Positions 1 to 7,653 of a stretch of DNA of 8,343 nucleotides are shown here, one piece after another (positions within the stretch are counted from its first letter, which is position 1; every line of letters begins with the position of its first letter). The notes below the pieces were generated by a model that saw only the letters and a list, made by a program, of their open reading frames with translations, was not told where the DNA came from and did not search any database. Both the position numbers and the translations under genes were made by a program. This DNA is from Rhizobiaceae bacterium (GTDB lineage Bacteria; Pseudomonadota; Alphaproteobacteria; Rhizobiales; Rhizobiaceae): contig JACMIV010000354.1 of assembly GCA_014380965.1 (NCBI GenBank), positions 1 to 8,343 on the forward strand. Reading direction: 5' to 3'.

Positions 1-2381
<2,381 letters not shown>

Positions 2382-2473
2382 GGCAATCCAGCGATGGGCA
2401 TCCGGGGGCGGCGGGAACAAAACCAGGGACGGGCCCAGGAACAGGCTAAGACGAGACGCGCGGTCGGACATGC

Positions 2474-2493
2474 ATATAAACACATCCTTATAT
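2474..2493 (-). promoter_or_regulatory. Candidate SahR-type operator upstream of metH
   Basis: The minus strand reads ATATAAGGATGTGTTTATAT, with perfect 6-bp outer arms ATATAA/TTATAT around an 8-bp centre. It is a local AT-rich island in GC-rich DNA and lies about 93 bp upstream of the metH start. From memory, alphaproteobacterial methionine-cycle genes (metH, metF, ahcY) carry palindromes of the form ATATAAAGATATCTTTATAT, recognised by the ArsR-family regulator SahR, which responds to S-adenosylhomocysteine; the present site differs from that pattern at three central positions. Assignment to SahR is inference because no regulator gene is in the window. The site could also affect the divergent glycosylase gene, whose start is 87 bp away on the other side. 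The remainder of the 198-bp gap (2382-2579) shows no gene and no convincing riboswitch. Confidence 0.6.
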
Positions 2494-2579
2494 CAATATG
2501 AGCGACTTGGCGAGAGATTGTTCCCGGCGGCGCATGCGGAAAGGCATAGTCCGCGCAGGGCTTGGGAGAAAGCGTCGGC

Positions 2580-3149
2580 ATGATCGACCGCGGCTTCTTC
2601 GACCGGCCCGCGGCGCATGTCGCTGCCGATCTGCTAGGCATGATTGTGACGGTCGAGTCTGGCGCCGGCCTCGCCGGAGGGATCGTCGTCGAGACCGAAG
2701 CCTATGATGGCACCGACCCAGCCTCTCATTCCGTCAACGGCCCGACGATCCGCAACGCGGCGATGTTCGGTCCTCCGGGTCAGGCTTATGTCTACCGCTC
2801 CTACGGCATCCACTGGTGCCTGAACTTCGTCTGCGAAGCGGAAGGTTTTGGCGCGGCCGTCCTCATACGGGCAATCGAGCCGACCATCGGCCTCGATCTC
2901 ATGGCAGGACGACGGGGCCTTGCCGCGATCCAGAAGCTCGCCTCCGGGCCCGGCCGCCTTTGTCAAGCGCTCAGCATCGAGGGAGGCCACGACGGCCTTC
3001 CCCTCGACGCCCCACCGTTCCGGCTGGAGCGCGGGGCAGCGCCGCCGCTTGTCGTCACGGGACCGAGGATCGGCATCACCAAGGGCATGGTAACGCCGTG
3101 GCGTTTCGGCTGGGCGGGGTCGCGGTTCCTCAGCCGAAGGTTCGCATGA
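2580..3149 (+). CDS. 3-methyladenine DNA glycosylase (AAG/MPG family)
   Basis: This is a 189-residue base-excision repair enzyme that removes alkylated purines such as 3-methyladenine from DNA. The fold spans the whole protein. It starts with FFDRPAAHVAADLLG (6-20). VETEAYDG follows, in which E40 matches the catalytic glutamate of human AAG (E125). Next come DPASHS, RNAAMFGPPG, and YVYRSYGIHWCLN, in which Y75 matches the intercalating tyrosine (Y162) and N82 the purine-discriminating asparagine (N169). LIRAIEP, SGPGRLCQAL, PRIGI and PWRF complete the family pattern, so the protein appears intact. I prefer the ATG at 2580 because a GGGAGAA stretch at 2564-2570 serves as its ribosome binding site and the family alignment begins there. 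An in-frame TTG at 2562 would overlap that site. The gene is divergent from metH and convergent with the CBS protein gene 31 bp downstream. The bacterial gene is variously called mag, mpg or aag, so no symbol is fixed. Confidence 0.94.
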   Translation: MIDRGFFDRPAAHVAADLLGMIVTVESGAGLAGGIVVETEAYDGTDPASHSVNGPTIRNAAMFGPPGQAYVYRSYGIHWCLNFVCEAEGFGAAVLIRAIEPTIGLDLMAGRRGLAAIQKLASGPGRLCQALSIEGGHDGLPLDAPPFRLERGAAPPLVVTGPRIGITKGMVTPWRFGWAGSRFLSRRFA

Positions 3150-3180
3150 CGGCCACTGCGCGGGGCGACGGTCCGGCCGT
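3149..3180. terminator. Possible bidirectional terminator hairpin between convergent genes
   Basis: ACGGCC (3149-3154) pairs exactly with GGCCGT (3175-3180) around a 20-base loop. The stem fills the whole gap between two convergent stop codons, and on the plus strand it is followed by TTTAT. The stem is only 6 bp and the T-run is short, so termination is inferred from position more than from strength. Confidence 0.3.
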
Positions 3181-3939
3181 TTATCGGATGTTGAGCGCCT
3201 GGGTGATGTCGGTGTTGGTGAGCCAGCCGAGCACCGCCTCGTTGGCCTTGCCGTTTGCCGTGACGAACACGTCCTGGCAGCCCGGTACCTTCGTCATCGC
3301 AGCCAGCGCATCTGCCATGTCGGCATCGGTCCTGACGAAGGCCATCGCCGTGACCAAGGCCTCGATCGGGTTGCCGTTGATCGCCTGTTTCATGAAGTCG
3401 GAAAGCAACATCGCTCTCTCCAATTTATTCGGCAAGATCGATTTCTCGAAATTATGAATGGTGTTTGCGTGAATCATGCACTTGACGATACCCGCAGCAT
3501 CGAAGATCGGGACGCGTGTCGATCCGCTTTCCGTCAACTTCAATATTTCTTCGAGCTTTACGTTCGCTTCGCTTTCACTTGATTTCAAGGCGATCGATTT
3601 AATGACGCTCCGCGGCTTCATCATCTGCCGTACCTGCGTTTGCGGCCCTTTCTGCTCGGGATGCACCTGCGCCACGAGCTCACGGACGTTTTGATTGGCG
3701 ATTTCGAAGTTTTCGCGAGCAAAATAGAATGCCAGTAAAGTACCGACCCATGTACCGAAAAGCGGAACGACCACATTGAATATATCTTTGGCACCCTCGA
3801 AACTGACATCTTTTTTTGCCATTAAGACTGCCGATAGATAAAGTATCCCTCCCGCCGAAACCAAAAAGATCACGATGGCCAAAAGCCGGCGGAAAATGGC
3901 GTCTCCAAATGACTTGGCCCCGTCGGTAAATGGATACAT
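3181..3939 (-). CDS. Uncharacterised membrane protein with two TM segments and a CBS-domain pair
   Basis: This is a 252-residue protein of unknown role. Two hydrophobic segments lie at about 19-39 and 54-74, the second in a distinctive PLFGTWVGTLLAFYFAREN stretch, followed by NFEIANQNVRELV, which may form a short helix or coil. From about 103 to 250 the sequence looks like two CBS repeats. The first has VRQMMKPRSV, then STRVPIFDAAGIVKCMIH (140-157). The second contains ATAMAFVRTD-like helix and loop elements, VFVTANGKANEAVLGWLTNTD and a final helix. CBS pairs usually bind adenine nucleotides or SAM-type ligands, so a membrane-anchored nucleotide sensor is a plausible reading, but no effector domain is visible. 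The start ATG has GGAA about 8 bp upstream. Hand counts give about 47% G+C for 3421-4020 (codons 1-173 plus upstream DNA) against about 61% for the last 80 codons (3181-3420), unlike the neighbours. It is convergent with the glycosylase gene and divergent from the aminotransferase gene, so it is probably transcribed alone. Confidence 0.82.
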   Translation of the reverse strand: MYPFTDGAKSFGDAIFRRLLAIVIFLVSAGGILYLSAVLMAKKDVSFEGAKDIFNVVVPLFGTWVGTLLAFYFARENFEIANQNVRELVAQVHPEQKGPQTQVRQMMKPRSVIKSIALKSSESEANVKLEEILKLTESGSTRVPIFDAAGIVKCMIHANTIHNFEKSILPNKLERAMLLSDFMKQAINGNPIEALVTAMAFVRTDADMADALAAMTKVPGCQDVFVTANGKANEAVLGWLTNTDITQALNIR

Positions 3940-4193
3940 GGTCGGATTCCGATCCAGAGGCTATAAAGCGACACAACCTTACAGCATAATTTCTGGATAC
4001 AGCAACTAAAAATTGAGTTTATCTCGCCAGATTATAAGCAAGACTTCCATAAGAGCGGAGAGGTTCGTGGAGCGCCGCGTAAGAATTGCGCCACGCGTGC
4101 GACTTTTTCCGACGAACGGGTAGCGTCGTTTTTTTGCGAATGCGCGATGCGATGCTAGTGTCCGGCGCTCCGAAGCTGCCGAAAGCCCGCCCC
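3940..4193. promoter_or_regulatory. Divergent AT-richer promoter region between the CBS protein and aminotransferase genes
   Basis: No gene is seen in this 254-bp gap. The line 3961-4020 is about 33% G+C by hand count, the lowest in the window. For the minus-strand gene, TTGCTG (complement of 4000-4005) and TGTAAG (complement of 3978-3983), 16 bp apart, could be a sigma-70 -35/-10 pair. For the plus-strand aminotransferase, TGCTAG at 4153-4158, preceded by a T-tract at about 4129-4135, is a possible -10 region with a poor -35. Both assignments are weak. Confidence 0.3.
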
Positions 4194-5573
4194 ATGTCCA
4201 ACGCCCTGCCGAACTCGATCTACGCCCGCGACACGCGCTATCTCCTCCACGCCGTCACCAACGCGAGGAAGCATGAGGAGACCGGGCCGATCGTCATCGA
4301 GCGCGGCGAAGGCGTCCGAGTCTTCGACACCGAGGGCCGGGAGTATATCGAGGCGATGGCGGGGCTCTGGAGCGTCGCGGTCGGCTTCGGGGAAAAGCGC
4401 CTCGCGGACGCGGCCTACAAGCAGCTCCTCAAGCTGCCCTACTACCACTCCTTCAGTCACAAATCGAACGAGCCCGCGATCCTCTTGGCCGAGCGGCTGA
4501 TCGAGATCAGCCCGGAGCGGCTGGAAAAAGTGTTCTTCACCAATTCGGGCTCCGAGGCGAACGACACCGTCGTCAAGATGGTCTGGTACCTCAACAACGC
4601 GCTCGGCCGACCGGAGAAGAAGACGTTCCTGTCGCGCATCAACGCCTATCACGGCATCACCATCGCCTCGGGATCACTGACGGGCCTGCCGACGAACCAC
4701 CGCGACTTCGACCTGCCGAACATCCCGGTGAAGCACCTCACCTGCCCGCATTTCTATAGGTTCGGCCTTCCCGGCGAGACCGAGGAGGCCTTTACGGAGC
4801 GCCTTGCGGGCGAGCTCGAACAGGTGATCCTCGAGGCCGGCCCGGAGACCATCGCCGCCTTCATCGGCGAGCCGCTGATGGGCGCCGGCGGCGTGCTGCC
4901 GCCCCCCGCCGGCTACTGGCCGAAGATGCAGGAGATCTGCCGGCGGCACGACATCCTCATCGTCGCCGACGAGGTCATCAACGGCTTCGGCCGCCTTGGC
5001 ACGATGTTCGCCTGCGACTATTACGGGATCGATCCGGACATCCTCGTCGTCTCCAAGCAGCTCACCTCGTCCTACCAGCCGCTCGCCGCGATCCTGATGT
5101 CGGACGCGATCTACCAGGGCATCGCCGACAACACGGCGAAGATCGGCACCTTCGGCCACGGCTTCACCGCCGGCGCCCATCCCGTGGCGACAGCCGTCGG
5201 CCTCGAAAACCTCGACATCATCGTCGAGCGCGGCCTTGTCGCGAACGCTGCCGCCATGGGCGAAATCCTCCAGCGAGAGCTGCGGAAGCGCTTTTCGGAC
5301 CACCCGCTCGTCGGCGAGGTCCGCGGCGTCGGGCTGATCGCGGCGGTCGAGCTCGTGGCCGACAAGGCGACGAAAGCGAAGTTCGATCCCGTTGGGAAGG
5401 CCGGGGGCTACCTCTTCAACAAAGGTCACGAGCACGGCGTCATCATCCGCGCCATCGGCGATCAGATCGCCTTCTGCCCTCCGCTTATCATCGCCGAGGC
5501 CGAAGTGATGGACATCATCGACCGCTTCGGCCGCGCGCTCGACGACACCGCGACCTTCCTCCGCGGGGGGTGA
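4194..5573 (+). CDS. Class III PLP-dependent aminotransferase (omega-transaminase type)
   Basis: This 459-residue fold-type I enzyme moves an amino group from an amine or omega-amino acid to a keto acid such as pyruvate, leaving an aldehyde. Motifs in order are: MAGLWSVAVGFG (55-66, substrate-pocket W59), TNSGSEAND (116-124, cofactor phosphate binding), AYHG (151-154, Y152 stacking on the ring), GEPLMGAGG (225-233), ADEVINGFGRLG (258-269, D259 holding the pyridine nitrogen), SKQLTSSY with the Schiff-base lysine K288, and IIRAIGDQIAFCPPL (417-431) with R419 in the usual carboxylate-binding place. Length and lysine position match well-studied amine:pyruvate transaminases such as that of Chromobacterium violaceum. 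Candidate substrates are putrescine or other polyamines, beta-alanine or taurine; a PotC-like permease 2 kb away favours amines, but this is inference. I chose the ATG at 4194 because the protein then starts as the family does. An extended frame from a TTG at 4086 gives an unconvincing Arg-rich leader. The gene is complete and typical in composition. Confidence 0.93.
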   Translation: MSNALPNSIYARDTRYLLHAVTNARKHEETGPIVIERGEGVRVFDTEGREYIEAMAGLWSVAVGFGEKRLADAAYKQLLKLPYYHSFSHKSNEPAILLAERLIEISPERLEKVFFTNSGSEANDTVVKMVWYLNNALGRPEKKTFLSRINAYHGITIASGSLTGLPTNHRDFDLPNIPVKHLTCPHFYRFGLPGETEEAFTERLAGELEQVILEAGPETIAAFIGEPLMGAGGVLPPPAGYWPKMQEICRRHDILIVADEVINGFGRLGTMFACDYYGIDPDILVVSKQLTSSYQPLAAILMSDAIYQGIADNTAKIGTFGHGFTAGAHPVATAVGLENLDIIVERGLVANAAAMGEILQRELRKRFSDHPLVGEVRGVGLIAAVELVADKATKAKFDPVGKAGGYLFNKGHEHGVIIRAIGDQIAFCPPLIIAEAEVMDIIDRFGRALDDTATFLRGG

Positions 5574-5613
5574 TCCGAGCGGCCGCTATCGCCGACCCTC
5601 GAGTTCTATGGCA

Positions 5614-5764
5614 CCCCCTCTGTCCTGCCGGACATCTCCCCCGCAAGGAGGGAGATCAGCCAGTGGCCACGGCTTATGCTTTTTCGACGCTGGTGGGTCC
5701 GGTTGAAACGACGACGTTCCGATCTCCACCCTTGAGGGGGAGATGTCCGGCAGGACAGAGGGGG
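5614..5764. repeat. Intergenic palindromic repeat element, copy 1 (151 bp)
   Basis: Outer arms 5614-5642 and 5736-5764 are perfect 29-bp inverted repeats. They extend to 44 bp (5614-5657 against 5721-5764) with three mismatches. Each arm also folds on itself: GTCC-TGCC-GGAC at 5622-5633 and ATCTCCC...GGGAGAT at 5634-5656 on the left, with ATCTCC...GGAGAT at 5722-5744 and GTCC-GGCA-GGAC at 5745-5756 on the right. The central 60 bp is not palindromic. The right half, from about 5697 to 5769, is closely similar to copy 2. No transposase is present, so it resembles a nonautonomous RIME/REP-like intergenic element of Rhizobiales. It fills the gap downstream of the aminotransferase gene and could form a strong hairpin in the transcript. 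Confidence 0.88.
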
Positions 5765-5936
5765 GTTGCGACAGGGTGCTACGGTCTAAGGTCGAGGCGC
5801 TTGGCAGACTCAAACACCGCCACGCCAGACGTCTCGAAACGCTTAGCCGCCTTGATTTCGGCCCGATGCGCTGGTCGAGAGGAGCCTCGCCCGTCGCCCG
5901 GTCCCGGGAACGGGATCAGCCGAGGGGTGTGCCGCC
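5765..5936 (+). other. Leader region of the amidohydrolase gene
   Basis: Together with the repeat, this makes a 363-bp gap (5574-5936) without a gene. I see no convincing coding frame and no clear promoter here. The only useful signal is GAGGGG at 5922-5927, a good Shine-Dalgarno sequence 9 bp before the ATG at 5937. The gene may be read through from the aminotransferase or have its own weak promoter. Confidence 0.45.
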
Positions 5937-6722
5937 ATGCAAGTCAGAGCCTGTCAGATCGGTGGAGAGATCGGCGATGCCGCGGCCCGGATGGCGGCGA
6001 TCCGCTGGCTGGTGATCGACGCCGCATCGGATGGGGCCGACGTCGTGGTCTTTCCGGAGCTTGCGCTGTCGGGTTATGGCGCGGACGAGGCGATCCGGAC
6101 CGGCGCCGAAGACGTGAGGGGAGCGGCGGTCCGCGAAATCCAGCGCCTCGCCGACGAGAACCTTATATCCGTCGTCCTCGGCATGGCGATAGCCGACGAG
6201 AATCGGCTCCTCAACGCCGCGCTCGTGGCGATGCCGGGCCGGGCGCCGATCGTCTATGCCAAGCAGCATCTCTACGAGGCCTACGAGAAGGCGCTCTTCG
6301 CCCCGGGCAGCGCGGCCTCGCCGATCTTCGAGATCGCCGGCATGAAGGCGGGCGTCCTCGTCTGTTTCGACGTCGAATTTCCCGAACGGGTGCGCGAGCT
6401 CGCCCATGCCGGGGCCGAGGTCGTCTTCGTGCCGACGGCGCTGCCGAAGAGTCCCACCGCGCGGTTCATCGCCGAGACGGTCGTGCCGGTGCGCGCCTTC
6501 GAGAACCAGATCTTCATCGTCTATGTCGACCATGTCGGCAGCGACGAGCGCTTCACCTATCAGGGCCTCTCCTGCATCGCCGCCCCCGACGGCAGCCGCC
6601 TCACCTATGCCCCCGACGACGCCCCGGACATGCTGAGCGCGACGCTCGATCTCGCCGACTACGAAGAAAGCCGCCGCGCCAACCCCTATCTCGGCGAGCT
6701 CGCGCTGCACCGGCGCGGCTGA
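5937..6722 (+). CDS. Nitrilase-superfamily carbon-nitrogen hydrolase (amidase-like)
   Basis: This 261-residue enzyme hydrolyses a non-peptide C-N bond, most likely an amide or carbamoyl group, with release of ammonia. The full Glu-Lys-Cys triad is present: E41 in VVVFPELALSGYG, K109 in YAKQHLYEAYEK, and C143 in VLVCFDVEFPE. E117 in YEKALFAPG matches the fourth conserved glutamate. AFENQIFIVYVDHVG (about 190-204) fits the late beta-strand of the fold. Length is typical of small amidases such as the R-stereoselective amidase RamA, and shorter than true nitrilases. The FDVEFPE loop suits an amidase better than a nitrile hydrolase, but the exact substrate cannot be read. GAGGGG 9 bp upstream supports the ATG chosen. 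It lies 363 bp downstream of the aminotransferase on the same strand and converges with the racemase gene. Possible roles are an omega-amidase, an N-carbamoyl amine hydrolase or a D/L-amino acid amidase; omega-amidase would suit the aminotransferase neighbour. Confidence 0.92.
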   Translation: MQVRACQIGGEIGDAAARMAAIRWLVIDAASDGADVVVFPELALSGYGADEAIRTGAEDVRGAAVREIQRLADENLISVVLGMAIADENRLLNAALVAMPGRAPIVYAKQHLYEAYEKALFAPGSAASPIFEIAGMKAGVLVCFDVEFPERVRELAHAGAEVVFVPTALPKSPTARFIAETVVPVRAFENQIFIVYVDHVGSDERFTYQGLSCIAAPDGSRLTYAPDDAPDMLSATLDLADYEESRRANPYLGELALHRRG

Positions 6723-6727
6723 GCGCA

Positions 6728-6751
6728 TGCCGCAGAAGGGACCGCGCGGCA
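6728..6751. terminator. Possible bidirectional terminator hairpin
   Basis: TGCCGC (6728-6733) pairs exactly with GCGGCA (6746-6751) around a 12-base loop, inside the 31-bp gap between the convergent amidohydrolase and racemase stop codons. There is no T-run on either side, so it would be a weak intrinsic terminator at best. Confidence 0.3.
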
Positions 6752-6753
6752 GG

Positions 6754-7395
6754 TCAGCCGCGAGCCTCCAGCAACCGCACCGCGCTCGCGACCCCGTCGA
6801 TGACCGGCAGGCCGAAGCGGACGGAATAGGCGGCGGCAAGGTTCGCCATGCCGGCGCAGCCGAGCACGATCGCGTCCGGCCGATCCTCGGCGATGGCGCG
6901 GGCGATCTCGGCGGCGACGATCTCCTGCGCGGCACCCCCCTCCTCCTCGAGCGCCAGCACCGCGATCTCGGAGGCGCGGACCCTGGCGCAGGCGTCGGCA
7001 AATCCGTAGGCCTCGATGTTGCCGACGATGACGGGGATCGAGACGGCGAGCGTCGTGACGACTGAGAAGCGGCGGCCGCCCTCCATCGCTTTGACGAAGG
7101 CGGCCTCTCCGATGCCGTGGACGGGCCTGTCCGTCAGCGCCCGCGCTTCGGCAAGGCCCGTGTCGTCGAAGCAGGCGATGACGAAGGCGTCCATTTCGCG
7201 GTCATGCACTGAAACGAGGGCGAGCACGCCGGGGACGGCGGCGATGCCGTCCGCCTCGCCCTGGATCGATGCGGGGCCGCTTGAGGAGGTCAGCGCGACG
7301 ATCTCGGTGCCGGGTCTCGCAGCCTCCCGTGCGGCGGCGGCGATCTTTTCGGTCATCGACGCGGTCGAGTTCGGATTGATGAAGCAGATGCGCAT
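6754..7395 (-). CDS. Asp/Glu/hydantoin racemase family protein
   Basis: This is a 213-residue cofactor-independent racemase. It begins with MRICFINPNSTASMT, the usual start of HyuE-type hydantoin racemases. The two catalytic cysteines are present: C75 in FVIACFDDTG and C180 in IVLGCAGM. Their spacing matches that of characterised hydantoin racemases (for example C76/C181 in the Sinorhizobium enzyme), so the protein should be active. Family members act on 5-substituted hydantoins, allantoin or amino acids; the motif pattern fits the hydantoin/allantoin branch better than aspartate racemase, but the substrate is not certain. No hydantoinase or carbamoylase is in the window. The neighbouring amidohydrolase superfamily does include N-carbamoyl amino acid amidases, which makes a hydantoin-type pathway possible. 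The gene lies downstream of the ABC permease on the same strand, 258 bp apart because of a palindromic repeat, and may belong to its operon. The ribosome binding site is weak. Confidence 0.9.
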   Translation of the reverse strand: MRICFINPNSTASMTEKIAAAAREAARPGTEIVALTSSSGPASIQGEADGIAAVPGVLALVSVHDREMDAFVIACFDDTGLAEARALTDRPVHGIGEAAFVKAMEGGRRFSVVTTLAVSIPVIVGNIEAYGFADACARVRASEIAVLALEEEGGAAQEIVAAEIARAIAEDRPDAIVLGCAGMANLAAAYSVRFGLPVIDGVASAVRLLEARG

Positions 7396-7461
7396 GCGGA
7401 CGGGCTCTGGCCTTGATGGTGTTACGCTGTCGGCCCGAAACTGGCCGCCGAGTTACGTGGC

Positions 7462-7615
7462 CCCCCCTCTGGCCTGCCGGCCATCTTCCCCTCAAGGGTG
7501 GAGATCGGCTCATCGTCGAGGCTGCTGCTCCTTCAACGCTCAATGGTCCGGTCGAAGAGGCTGACGTTCCGACTTCCACCCTTGAGGGGGAGATGCCCGG
7601 CAGGGCAGAGGGGGG
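7462..7615. repeat. Intergenic palindromic repeat element, copy 2 (154 bp)
   Basis: Arms of about 45 bp, 7462-7506 and 7571-7615, are inverted repeats with about five mismatches. The right side, from about 7546 to 7619, aligns base for base with the right side of copy 1, and both copies have the same asymmetry on the plus strand. The inner 12-base hairpins are GGCC-TGCC-GGCC (left) and GCCC-GGCA-GGGC (right). The element occupies most of the gap between the permease stop codon and the racemase start, so it is transcribed if those two genes form an operon. No transposase is present. Confidence 0.87.
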
Positions 7616-7653
7616 TTGCCGAGGGCGCAGCAGAAGAGAGAAGGCATGAGGTT

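Noticed and set aside
2562..2579. TTG start for the DNA glycosylase
   Set aside because: The TTG overlaps the GGGAGAA that best serves the ATG at 2580, and the family similarity begins at that ATG.
2382..2579. SAM or cobalamin riboswitch upstream of metH
   Set aside because: I could not find the expected conserved pairing or box sequences; the palindromic operator explains the only clear signal.
2498..2707. A 69-codon plus-strand small protein before the glycosylase
   Set aside because: Most of it overlaps the glycosylase in another frame, it is very Arg-rich, and it has no good ribosome binding site.
4086..4193. N-terminal extension of the aminotransferase from a TTG
   Set aside because: The 36 extra residues are Arg-rich and unlike the family; the region looks like promoter DNA.
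5570..6829. A 419-codon plus-strand frame starting at the aminotransferase stop
   Set aside because: It crosses the palindromic repeat and then runs out of frame through the amidohydrolase, giving an Arg-rich product with no recognisable motif.
5916..7001. A 361-codon minus-strand frame
   Set aside because: It is antisense to the amidohydrolase and out of frame with the racemase, both of which have full catalytic motifs.
5614..7615. The two repeats as ends of a composite transposon
   Set aside because: The copies are in direct orientation, flank ordinary genes and no transposase lies between them; independent insertions explain them better.
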